64,000 nt of DNA. Source: Caballeronia insecticola. Lineage in GTDB: Bacteria; Pseudomonadota; Gammaproteobacteria; Burkholderiales; Burkholderiaceae. The notes below the pieces were generated by a model. It worked only from the letters and a program-made list of their open reading frames with translations, was not told where the DNA came from and did not search any database. Both the position numbers and the translations under genes were made by a program. The stretch covers positions 124,001-188,000 of the forward strand of contig NC_021288.1 in assembly GCF_000402035.1 (NCBI RefSeq), read 5' to 3'. Of this stretch, positions 24,576 to 32,343 are shown piece by piece. Numbering within the stretch: position 1 is the first letter of the stretch; each line of letters starts with the position of its first letter.

Positions 24576-24794
24576 TTATCCGCGCGTGTCGATCCAGTCC
24601 CGTGCCCAACGGCGCGAGTAAGCGATCGCCTGCGCCTCTTGCGGAAAATAGCCGAGCGAGAAAAACCGATATTGCGAGTCGGATGAGTGTCCGTCAGCGC
24701 GTTTGATTAACAGGTTTGCCGAAAACGATTCGTCGCACAAACGATGTGCGGAAGGGTGCACCGCATAGCCGCGGTAGCTTTGAGTAGATGCCAT
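24576..24794 (-). CDS. Small hypothetical protein (72 aa)
   Basis: The ATG at 24794 is preferred over a TTG 36 bases upstream; neither has a good ribosome site. The 72 residues begin MASTQSYRGYAVHPSAHRLC and end EAQAIAYSRRWARDWIDTRG, with SANLLIKRADG between. Its layout (Y-x-GY strand, an A-x-L-x-x-x-RxDG strand, a helix with AR-x-W-I) resembles the 106-residue protein at 23393-23713. No function can be assigned. Confidence 0.55.
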   Translation of the reverse strand: MASTQSYRGYAVHPSAHRLCDESFSANLLIKRADGHSSDSQYRFFSLGYFPQEAQAIAYSRRWARDWIDTRG

Positions 24795-24986
24795 GAGTTT
24801 TATGTTTTTAATGTGAATGCAGCCGTTCAAATGCAGGGAGCCTGAGAACGGGATGTCTGGCGCGATGCCAGCCGAGGAGAATCTAACGTTTTGACATCGT
24901 CACGCTGGATGCGTGGCGAAGAAGAGAGAGACTTCGGAGATGCTGCGGGATCCGGCCAGCGAATCCCGCGGTGCTACGCTAAACGC

Positions 24987-25190
24987 TTACAGCGGCTTGA
25001 TGTCCGATGCTTGCATGCCCTTGGGGCCGCGCTTCGTTTCGAAGCTCACCTTTTGGCCTTCGGCCAGGCTCTTGAAACCCTCGCTGCGAATTTCCGAGAA
25101 GTGAGCGAACAGGTCGTCGCCGCCCTTATCCGGAGTGATGAAGCCAAAACCCTTGGAGTCGTTGAACCACTTGACGGTACCGGTATCCAT
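24987..25190 (-). CDS. CspA-family cold-shock protein
   Basis: A 67-residue single cold-shock domain: [20 protein letters not shown] holds the RNP1 motif KGFGFI, and [10 protein letters not shown] holds RNP2 (LFAHF). It binds single-stranded RNA and DNA as a chaperone of mRNA structure. The 200 bases upstream of the start are relatively AT-rich and gene-free, consistent with the long 5' leader typical of csp genes. An imperfectly placed GC hairpin (24945-24969) follows the stop codon. Confidence 0.95.
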   Translation of the reverse strand: MDTGTVKWFNDSKGFGFITPDKGGDDLFAHFSEIRSEGFKSLAEGQKVSFETKRGPKGMQASDIKPL

Positions 25191-25393
25191 GAAAATCCTT
25201 TAGTAAATAAGTTTTGCTCGATTGAGCAGGGGAAGCATCAAGGAGGGAGTGGACAACGAATACCGACGAACGACAGGCGGACTATTGATGAGCAGCAATC
25301 GACTTCTTGAAACTATCCCATATTCTGCAAATTCCCAACGAAATTGTCAAGTATTTTCGCGTCGTATGCGTGAGCAGGCGGGTCGTGGCGGGT

Positions 25394-25867
25394 TTATGAC
25401 TCAAGCGGCACCGCGCTCACGCATTTGAGTTCGTCGAGACACACGCTCGATTTGACGCCGTTGACGCCCGGAATGCGCATCAGCGTATCGAGCAGAAACT
25501 CGGACAAGCGTTTAAGATCCCGCGCGATGACTTTGAGCATGTAATCGATATCGCCGGTGACGGCAAAACACTCCTGAATCTCCGCGAGTTTGCCGACGGC
25601 GCCCTTGAATTTCGCCAGATCGCGCACGTGACCGCGTTCCATCGTCACCTGAATGAAGGCGACGACGCCAAAGCCGAGCGCCTGCGCGTCGAGCCGCGTT
25701 TCATAGCCCTTGATCACGCCCATTTCTTCCAGCCGCCGATGACGCCGCAGCGTCTGCGCGGGCGACAGATTGATGGCCTCGGCGAGTTCGAGGTTGGAGA
25801 TGCGTCCGCGGGTTTGCAGGATCCCGAGTAGACGCACGTCGATACGATCGATCTCGATGGTCTGCAA
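25394..25867 (-). CDS. Lrp/AsnC family transcriptional regulator
   Basis: A 157-residue Lrp-type regulator: IDRIDVRLLGILQTRGRISN and LELAEAINLSPAQTLRRHRR form the winged HTH (about residues 5-50), followed by the RAM effector domain (VVAFIQVTMERG, then ECFAVTGDIDYMLKVIARDL). Such proteins sense amino acids. It is divergent from an aromatic-type amino acid permease across 184 bases, so the permease is the likely target. Confidence 0.92.
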   Translation of the reverse strand: MQTIEIDRIDVRLLGILQTRGRISNLELAEAINLSPAQTLRRHRRLEEMGVIKGYETRLDAQALGFGVVAFIQVTMERGHVRDLAKFKGAVGKLAEIQECFAVTGDIDYMLKVIARDLKRLSEFLLDTLMRIPGVNGVKSSVCLDELKCVSAVPLES

Positions 25868-26051
25868 TTTAATTTCTCCAAAAGGTCCGATGAGGAAATC
25901 CGAATGCCCAAACTAGGGTTTGTCTGCGGTTCTTAGGAAATCATATTGTGCGGCAAGAAATTTACACTGATTGCCCTGAACGAGCGGCGCACGCTTGCTT
26001 TCCGAAGCGTGAGGAATCAATCGCAAAAAACGCAGAAAAGGAGAGAGACAC

Positions 26052-27434
26052 GTGGCACATGAAGGACACGGCACGCTCAAGCGTGGCTTGAAGAACCGTC
26101 ACATTCAGTTGATTGCGCTCGGCGGCGCGATCGGCACGGGGCTATTTCTCGGCATCGCCCAGACGATCAAATCGGCGGGACCGTCGGTCCTGCTCGGTTA
26201 CGCGATCGCGGGCATCGTCGCTTTCTTCATCATGCGGCAGCTGGGCGAGATGGTCGTCGACGAACCGGTTGCCGGTTCCTTCAGCCATTTCGCGGACAAG
26301 TACTGCGGGCAATACGCGGGCTTTCTGTCGGGCTGGAATTACTGGGTGCTCTACATTCTCGTGTCGATGGCCGAGCTCTCGGCTGTCGGCATCTACGTGC
26401 AGTACTGGTGGCCGGGCATCCCGACATGGGTCTCCGCGCTCGTATGCTTTTGCCTGATCAACGCGATCAATCTGTCGAGCGTGAAGTCGTATGGCGAACT
26501 CGAATTCTGGTTCGCGATCGTCAAGGTCGTGGCGATTGTCGGCATGATCGGTTTCGGCGGCTATCTGCTGGTGTCGGGCCATGCCGGACCGGAAGCGAGC
26601 GTGACCAACCTCTGGCGTCACGGCGGCTTCTTTCCGAACGGCGTCTCGGGTCTCGTGATGGCCATGGCCGTCATCATGTTTTCGTTCGGCGGGCTCGAAC
26701 TGGTCGGCATTACCGCAGCCGAAGCCGATGATCCGTCGCACACCATTCCGCGCGCGACCAATCAGGTGATCTATCGCATTCTGATTTTCTACGTGGGCGC
26801 GCTCGGCGTGCTGCTTTCGCTGTATCCGTGGCAGAAAGTGGTGAGCGGCGGAAGCCCGTTCGTGCTGATCTTCCACGCGATGAACAGCAACTTCGTCGCG
26901 CATGTACTCAATGCGGTTGTCCTCACGGCGGCGCTGTCGGTCTATAACAGCGGCGTGTACTGCAACAGCCGCATGCTTTACGGCCTCGCCAAGCAAGGCA
27001 ACGCGCCGCGCGCGCTGCTCAAGGTCAATGCGCGCGGCATTCCGCTCGTCGCGCTCGGCGTGTCCGCACTGGCGACGGCCGCATGCGTGCTGATCAACTA
27101 CCTGATGCCGGGCGAAGCGTTTCAGTTGCTGATGGGACTCGTCGTGTCGGCGCTGATCATCAACTGGGCGATGATCAGCCTCATCCATCTTCGCTTTCGT
27201 CGCGCGAAGGCCCGTGCCGGCGAAACGACGCTGTTCCGCAGCCTGGGCTACCCGCTCACCAACTATCTGTGTCTTGCCTTCCTGGGCGGCATTCTGGTGG
27301 TGATGTGCCTGATTCCCGATCTGCGCATCTCGGTCTATCTGATCCCTGTCTGGCTCGCCGTGCTGGGCGTGGGCTACGTGCTGCGCAACCGGCGCGCGAA
27401 TGCGTCGCTGTCCTCGCGCGCGCCGGTGCGCTGA
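26052..27434 (+). CDS. Amino acid permease (APC superfamily, AroP/PheP/ProY-like)
   Basis: A 460-residue permease starting at GTG 26052 with a strong AAAGGAG site; the nearby ATG is out of frame. Twelve helices are predicted. The start LKNRHIQLIALGGAIGTGLF and GSFSHFADKYCGQYAGFLSG are hallmarks of the AAT family that includes AroP, PheP, LysP, CycA and GabP. FGGLELVGITAAEADDPSHT is the conserved helix 6 region. It imports an amino acid with protons; the exact one is open. It is divergent from the Lrp regulator. Confidence 0.92.
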   Translation: MAHEGHGTLKRGLKNRHIQLIALGGAIGTGLFLGIAQTIKSAGPSVLLGYAIAGIVAFFIMRQLGEMVVDEPVAGSFSHFADKYCGQYAGFLSGWNYWVLYILVSMAELSAVGIYVQYWWPGIPTWVSALVCFCLINAINLSSVKSYGELEFWFAIVKVVAIVGMIGFGGYLLVSGHAGPEASVTNLWRHGGFFPNGVSGLVMAMAVIMFSFGGLELVGITAAEADDPSHTIPRATNQVIYRILIFYVGALGVLLSLYPWQKVVSGGSPFVLIFHAMNSNFVAHVLNAVVLTAALSVYNSGVYCNSRMLYGLAKQGNAPRALLKVNARGIPLVALGVSALATAACVLINYLMPGEAFQLLMGLVVSALIINWAMISLIHLRFRRAKARAGETTLFRSLGYPLTNYLCLAFLGGILVVMCLIPDLRISVYLIPVWLAVLGVGYVLRNRRANASLSSRAPVR

Positions 27435-27438
27435 ACGC

Positions 27439-28032
27439 TCACGGAGTCGTTCGCGTAATCTTCGTGCCTTCGAGAGAGACGCCGGCCATGAGGCCGGCGT
27501 TCGTCAATACGAACACGTCGACAGGACTGGTCGCTGTCGTCGTATCGAGCTGACCATTTGCGCCGAGCTTGAGCACGGCGACCGTCGCGTCCGTGCCGGC
27601 CGCCCAGCCATCGCGCCGTTTGAATTGAGCGAGGGCGTCGTCGGTCAGGAACACGAATATCAGCGCTTTAGATTGAGCGCCGATCTGCAAGCCGAACGAC
27701 CCGCCGACGAGATCGTAATAGCCGTCGGTGCGGCCATCGACACGCAGCGCCCCTTCGCCATACTGCGCGCCCAACCAGAAGCCCGCCGCGATCACTCTCG
27801 GAAACACAAGCACGCCGTGGGCTTTGCCAACAAGTTCGCGCGACCCGCTGACGGACGCATACAGCCGCTGCAAGGTGGAATCCACAGAGGCATCGATGGC
27901 CCGGCGGCTGTCGGCGGTGGCCGCTGCGTTTTCACCGGATGAGGGACCGGTGGTCGTGCATGCGTTCATGCATAGCGCGGTCATGGCGATACCACCAGCG
28001 AGTACGAGACGCCTTCTGTTCCTATGATTCAT
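27439..28032 (-). CDS. SYLF (Ysc84) domain lipoprotein
   Basis: A 197-residue lipoprotein: the signal ends LCMNAC with Cys25. The SYLF/DUF500 domain follows: SRELVGKAHGVLVFPRVIAA, GFWLGAQYGEGAL, YYDLVGGSFGLQIGAQSKAL and FFL-type endings. SYLF domains bind lipid in eukaryotes (SH3YL1); in bacteria the role is unknown but the protein is placed in the envelope. It ends 4 bases from the convergent permease gene. Confidence 0.88.
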   Translation of the reverse strand: MNHRNRRRLVLAGGIAMTALCMNACTTTGPSSGENAAATADSRRAIDASVDSTLQRLYASVSGSRELVGKAHGVLVFPRVIAAGFWLGAQYGEGALRVDGRTDGYYDLVGGSFGLQIGAQSKALIFVFLTDDALAQFKRRDGWAAGTDATVAVLKLGANGQLDTTTATSPVDVFVLTNAGLMAGVSLEGTKITRTTP

Positions 28033-28197
28033 ACGCTTCCCATGATGACGGGTTGACAGGCTCGTGAACTATACAAGCTGCCGCACGCATGAAGCGATGG
28101 CGCAACCACAAAACGCGCATTGAGCAGACAGAAGCGGACCGATAACTGCTACTCGCATGTCGCGATGTTTGTCCGCTTGATCAGACGTGAGGCGCAC

Positions 28198-28722
28198 ATG
28201 AAAAGTAATCGTGTTGGCTTTCGCTTCAGCTTTAACCGTGGGTGGACCGGACCGCTCATGTGTCTGGTGTTGTCGTGCCTTATAAACCCGCTAAGCCCGG
28301 CGTTGTCTGCCGAACAAGCGGAGCCCACGAATGGCAATCACGCGAATCATCGAGCGGCTCAAGGTCACAGCGTCGATCGCTCCGGCAAGACGCGCAAAGG
28401 CAAGGCTTCGTACTATGGCCGGAATTTTTATAAGAAGAAGATGGCCGACGGTACGCAGATGAATCCGCAGTCGAATGTGGCCGCCAGCAAGACGCTTCCG
28501 CTCGGCACCAAGGCGAAGGTCACGAACCTCGAGAACGGCAACAGCGACGTGGTGGAAATCAGGGATCGCGGTCCTTACGTTAAAGACCGTATTGTCGATG
28601 TGTCGCCCAAGACGGCGGACAAGCTCGGCTTGAAGAAGGACGGCACGGCGCCCGTCGAGGTCAAACCGATCGATGTCCCGCAAGCCGACGGTACCGTCAA
28701 ACCTGGCGATGGCGCGCAATAA
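28198..28722 (+). CDS. RlpA-like septal ring lytic transglycosylase family protein
   Basis: I chose the ATG at 28198 (GAGG site); 174 residues. After a signal peptide (FNRGWTGPLMCLVLSCLINP, cleaved near ALSA) and a polar stretch comes a double-psi beta-barrel: GKASYYGRNFYKKKMADGTQ, TLPLGTKAKVTNLENG, VVEIRDRGPYVKDRIVDVSP, matching the RlpA core GxASxYGxxF...R-D-R-G-P. There is no SPOR domain, so it may not localise to the septum like E. coli RlpA. It acts, if active, on peptidoglycan in the periplasm. Confidence 0.88.
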   Translation: MKSNRVGFRFSFNRGWTGPLMCLVLSCLINPLSPALSAEQAEPTNGNHANHRAAQGHSVDRSGKTRKGKASYYGRNFYKKKMADGTQMNPQSNVAASKTLPLGTKAKVTNLENGNSDVVEIRDRGPYVKDRIVDVSPKTADKLGLKKDGTAPVEVKPIDVPQADGTVKPGDGAQ

Positions 28723-29136
28723 CGTGCACAGTTTTCGGCCCATTTTTTAAGCATGCTTCTTAGCTAAAAACGACGCGCTCCAAGCGAGAAACGACAATCG
28801 CTAATGAACGTTCGATCTAAGCTCGTGCTAAGCCCGCTGCAAAAAAACGCTAAGAAAGCAGGTTCGTTTCGAATCGCGCGATTATGCCGAAATCGTCATG
28901 CGAACTTAGGTAAATCGCCAAGACGCAATGGCTTGCCCCTTCCTAAGATACGCCCCACTCGATGACTGGTATGCAAGTGGACTTACATGTCCGCTTCATC
29001 ACGATTTCGAAGCGCGCGGCCGTTTTGTTTGACGATTAACGCCTCGCGCGCAGTTGCCTTCCAGCGCTCAGATGGCAACTGGCTCACGCGTCCTGAGCGC
29101 GACCTTATGGCATCGTTTTCAGGGCAATGGGCATCT
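28723..29136. other. 414-base intergenic/leader region before the LuxR-type gene
   Basis: No gene is supported here, though codons 28987-29136 are open in the LuxR frame. The stretch is less GC-rich than its surroundings. It holds the palindrome AAGCATGCTT (28748-28757) just after the RlpA-like gene and six copies of CTAAG or its complement CTTAG (28759, 28817, 28828, 28850, 28905, 28943) in 190 bases. They may mark a promoter or regulator region; no clear terminator is seen. Confidence 0.4.
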
Positions 29137-29892
29137 ATGAATCCGCGAGACTATGCAGACATCCTCCCTTTTGCAAATTGCGTGCGAGCAGCGGGCACCG
29201 TCGATTTCGGCAATAGCCTGATTGCGGCGCTTGGCGGTCTTGTCGACATCGAGCATTGCGTGCTCGTGAAAGTCATGCCGCGACATGCGGACATTGCGGC
29301 GCTCGCCAGTCGTCAAGCCAGGCACGTTGCAACGCGCTTAACGGAAGCCTACGTGGGCGGCTATTATCGCGAGGACCCGCTGGTGCGCGAATTTTCGTGC
29401 ACGGAATCGGCTTCGCTTGCCGCGCCCGTCGTGCGTCCGCTTGCGCTCAATCGCCAGTCGAATGTCGAGTACTACGAGCGTTTTTTCATCGAGCCGGGCA
29501 TCGCGGACAAGCTTTCGATCGTGGCGCCCGGGTCCGATCACACGGCCTTTTTAAGCCTCTATAAATCCACGGCGATGGGCCGCTTCAGCGAGCGCGAGAA
29601 GGCTTGCGTCTCTGCCTTTGGCGACTTGCTCGCCGCACTCGCCTCGACACATACGAAGCTCTTGTCGACGCCAAGCGTGCCGCGCGAAGTGTCGATCAAA
29701 TGGCATACGGCGCTCTCGGAGCGTGAACGTTCCGTTGCGCGACTGCTCGGTCGCGGCGAGACGGCGAAGACAGTCGGTGCGATGCTCGCGCTTTCTCCGG
29801 CAAGCGTGGTGACGTACAAGCAGCGCGCGCTCGCGAAGCTCGGCATCGGCAATCAGCGCGAACTGGTCGCGCTCGCAGCGTTGCTGGGCTAG
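29137..29892 (+). CDS. LuxR-family regulator with autoinducer-type N-terminal domain
   Basis: From the ATG at 29137 the protein has 251 residues; in-frame ATGs at 28987 and 29107 would extend it, but those 50 codons look unlike a conserved domain. The C-terminus is a clear LuxR HTH: TALSERERSVARLLGRGETA and MLALSPASVVTYKQRALAKL. The N-terminal domain has a YVGGYYREDPLVREF segment similar to the Y-x4-DP motif of acyl-homoserine-lactone binding domains, but key tryptophans are not evident. No luxI is nearby, so it would be a LuxR solo or a related sensor. Confidence 0.82.
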   Translation: MNPRDYADILPFANCVRAAGTVDFGNSLIAALGGLVDIEHCVLVKVMPRHADIAALASRQARHVATRLTEAYVGGYYREDPLVREFSCTESASLAAPVVRPLALNRQSNVEYYERFFIEPGIADKLSIVAPGSDHTAFLSLYKSTAMGRFSEREKACVSAFGDLLAALASTHTKLLSTPSVPREVSIKWHTALSERERSVARLLGRGETAKTVGAMLALSPASVVTYKQRALAKLGIGNQRELVALAALLG

Positions 29893-30107
29893 CGCAAACG
29901 ACTGTCCCGTTTCGTGAGGACAGACTTTCGAATCGAACGCTTCTAAACTGCTTTAGCTCGACCGGTCTCAGGAATGAAATAGAGCATCGGCGAGCGTGTG
30001 GAAACATCAGGCAAAATGAAATGTAGTCCTTAGTAAAAGGGCATGCGTTGATGTTTCATCTTTCTGAACGAAATACGACGAACGTCGGAACAAGAAGAAG
30101 GAACATC

Positions 30108-30848
30108 ATGCGCGTGTTACTCGTTGAAGACGATTTGACCGTCGGTCAAAGCCTGTTTAAAGCCCTGAAGGCAGTCGGTTACTGCGTGGACTGGGTACGT
30201 GATGCGAAAGCAGGCGGTCTCGCCATCGATGCCGCTTATTACGCCGTCGTGCTGCTCGATCTCGGGCTTCTGTGCGGCGGCGGTCTCGACTTGCTCAGGG
30301 CGTCGCGTGAGTCGGGCAATAAAGTGCCGGTGCTGACGTTCACGTCCTGCGATGACCCGGAGACGCGCGTGCGCAGTCTCGATGTCGGCGCCGACGACTG
30401 CGTCCTCAAGCCGTTCGACGTGCGCGAAGTCCTTGCTCGCATTCGTGCGGTGTTGCGTCGTCAGGCGGGTTATGCAACATCACGTATCGGCGACGAATCC
30501 ATGAGTCTCGATCTCGACTGCCGCACGTTATGCCGCGCGGGCGTGGCGTTCACGCTGTCTGCACGCGAGTTTGCGCTCATGCACGCGCTGCTCGAACGAC
30601 CCGGTGCGATTCTCACTCGCGCTCAGCTCGAAGAGCGCATCTACGGCTGGGGGCGCGAAGTGGAAAGCAATGCACTCGACGTGCTCATCCATTCGATGCG
30701 CAAGCGTTTCGGACGCTCCGTCATTCACAACGTGCGCGGTCTCGGCTGGACGGCAACGCGCCCTGAAGCGTCGACGCCCGATCATCGCAACGTTCGGCCT
30801 CATCGCGAAGAGGCTAAGTTAATATTGTCGTCATCGATCCATAACTAG
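30108..30848 (+). CDS. Orphan OmpR/PhoB-type response regulator
   Basis: The ATG at 30108 with an AGAAGGA site gives 246 residues. Receiver domain: acidic pair Asp8-Asp9, phospho-acceptor Asp51 (VVLLDLGL), Thr79 or Ser80, and Lys101 (CVLKPFD). The winged-helix output domain follows (FTLSAREFALMHALLERPGA, then LDVLIHSMRKRFG and RGLGWTA). No sensor kinase gene lies next to it. The DGLLPG-type loop after Asp51 is replaced by GLLCGGGLD, and TFTSCDDPE replaces the usual LTARD. The next gene is an unrelated DUF1801 gene 20 bases on. Confidence 0.9.
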   Translation: MRVLLVEDDLTVGQSLFKALKAVGYCVDWVRDAKAGGLAIDAAYYAVVLLDLGLLCGGGLDLLRASRESGNKVPVLTFTSCDDPETRVRSLDVGADDCVLKPFDVREVLARIRAVLRRQAGYATSRIGDESMSLDLDCRTLCRAGVAFTLSAREFALMHALLERPGAILTRAQLEERIYGWGREVESNALDVLIHSMRKRFGRSVIHNVRGLGWTATRPEASTPDHRNVRPHREEAKLILSSSIHN

Positions 30849-30868
30849 AACGCGAAGGACGGAGATCC

Positions 30869-31264
30869 ATGAACGCATCGGAACGAATCGACGAGTTGAT
30901 CGCGGGCATCACCGACTGGCGCCGCGACACCTTTGCGCAGGTACGCAAGATCATTCTCGAAGCGGATCGGGAGATCGTCGAGGAATGGAAGTACATGGGC
31001 AGCCCCGTGTGGTATCGCGATGGAATGATCGCGGTCGCCAATGCGCACAAGGGCAAAGTGAAGCTGACGTTCGCGAACGGCGCGCAGCTTCCCGATCCGC
31101 ATAAGCTCTTCAACGCAGGCCTCGAAGGCAATGCGCGTCGCGCGATCGACTTCCTCGAAGGCGACAAGATCGACGCGCAGGCGCTCAAGAAACTCGTACG
31201 CGCGGCGATCGAATACAACCAGTCGAAAACGAAGAAGAAGCCGCAGAAAAGCGCGCAAGCCTGA
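30869..31264 (+). CDS. DUF1801 (YdhG-like) domain protein
   Basis: A 131-residue protein of the YdhG/YjbR-CyaY-like DUF1801 family: VRKIILEADREIVEEWKYMG, then SPVWYRDGMIAVANAHKGKV, KLTFANGAQLPDPHKLFNAG and GNARRAIDF. The C-terminus is Lys-rich. Family members are small alpha/beta proteins of unknown function, sometimes DNA-binding-like. It begins 20 bases after the response regulator with a GGAGATCC ribosome site, so both could share a transcript. Confidence 0.85.
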   Translation: MNASERIDELIAGITDWRRDTFAQVRKIILEADREIVEEWKYMGSPVWYRDGMIAVANAHKGKVKLTFANGAQLPDPHKLFNAGLEGNARRAIDFLEGDKIDAQALKKLVRAAIEYNQSKTKKKPQKSAQA

Positions 31265-31279
31265 CGCCGGATCAGGACG

Positions 31280-32092
31280 CTACGTCCGCGTGCGTGCCCA
31301 CGCGCCGATGAAAGCCGGCGGTTGAAGCACGCCATCGAGCGCGAGCACTTCGTTGCGCAGGCGATCGGCGAAAGTGTCGATGCCGACTTCGGCCGCGCTC
31401 GCAATGCCTGAGCGTTCGGCAAGCGGCAGCAAGGTTCTGAGGACCTCGGTCAGATACTGATACGCGAACGAGTCGGGTCCCGCTTCGAAGCGCGCCGACA
31501 GCAGCATCTGCGGATCGGGCAGGCCCGCGCGGCGAAACGTCGTGTAGAGCTTCGATCCCATGTCGGTCTCGACGCCGGCGCGCCGAAACGTCTGGTAGAT
31601 CCAGCGCATGCCTTGTGCGCAAAGCGGCGCCTCGGGCATCGAGCGCGCCGTGCTCATGTCCATCTCGTGAAACACGAACAGCGTACCGGGCTTCGTCTGC
31701 GCGGCCAGGCGTTGCAGAGTCGCGGCGGGATCGGGCAGATGAAGCAGGATCAAACGGCCGACGACGGCATCCACCGGCTCGACGATCTGATAGTCCGCCA
31801 CGCTGCCCACCTCGAAGCGCACCTGATCGAGATGCGCGAGCGTAGCGCGCCCGCGCGCCTTCTCGATTGCCCCGGGCGCCTGATCGATGCCGAGCACGCT
31901 TCCTCCCGCGCCCACGAGCGATGCCGCGAGGAAGGAAACATCGCCCGTGCCGCATCCCAGATCGAGCACGCGCATGCCGGGCGCGAGACCCGCGCGGCGC
32001 AGGATGTCATCGGTCAAATCGCCGATGAAGCGCGCCTGATTTTCGAGCCGCTGCACTTCCGGATCGGAATGGCCGAGCACGTAAGTGTTCAT
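31280..32092 (-). CDS. Class I SAM-dependent methyltransferase
   Basis: From the ATG at 32092 (GGGGG-type site) the protein has 270 residues. Motif I RVLDLGCGTGDVSFLAA (about residues 41-57) binds S-adenosylmethionine; VLGIDQAPGAIEKARGRA is motif II and VDAVVGRLILLHLPDPAATL motif IV. The C-terminal half is unlike named enzymes. It resembles the UbiE/COQ5-like broad group; the acceptor is unknown. It is convergent with the DUF1801 gene. Confidence 0.85.
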   Translation of the reverse strand: MNTYVLGHSDPEVQRLENQARFIGDLTDDILRRAGLAPGMRVLDLGCGTGDVSFLAASLVGAGGSVLGIDQAPGAIEKARGRATLAHLDQVRFEVGSVADYQIVEPVDAVVGRLILLHLPDPAATLQRLAAQTKPGTLFVFHEMDMSTARSMPEAPLCAQGMRWIYQTFRRAGVETDMGSKLYTTFRRAGLPDPQMLLSARFEAGPDSFAYQYLTEVLRTLLPLAERSGIASAAEVGIDTFADRLRNEVLALDGVLQPPAFIGAWARTRT

Positions 32093-32291
32093 GTCGTGCC
32101 CCCGCATGGGCGAGTCGAATGACGACGACGCGCGACCGCGCGTCGCCCGCTTTCATGGTAGCGGCATCCGAGACCAATCGCGTCGCGCCCTAATTGTTTT
32201 CAACTTCCTTTCGGTCCGACCTGTGGTTTCCGGACAAAAACGCGCGAATAGATTCTTTACAAATATAAAACGTCGCGTCACAATTCGTCCC

Positions 32292-32310
32292 GCTAATAAT
32301 AACGATTCGC
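32292..32310 (+). promoter_or_regulatory. Candidate Fur box before the TonB receptor gene
   Basis: GCTAATAATAACGATTCGC agrees with the 19-bp E. coli Fur consensus at 13 positions by my count. It lies 33 bases before the receptor ATG in an AT-rich promoter stretch. Iron-dependent control of the receptor is therefore likely but untested. Confidence 0.45.
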
Positions 32311-32343
32311 ATTTACACACGCAACGGCATCCAAGAGAAGAGT

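Noticed and set aside
24945..24969. Hairpin GCGGGAT-N11-ATCCCGC after the cold-shock gene
   Set aside because: Long loop, no T run; could be a weak structure only.
28987..29136. Extending the LuxR-type gene to the ATG at 28987
   Set aside because: No good ribosome site and the extra 50 residues look unlike a conserved domain; kept as an alternative start only.
29902..29923. Hairpin CTGTCC-N10-GGACAG after the LuxR-type gene
   Set aside because: Only a 6-bp stem and a weak T content after it; not reported as a terminator.
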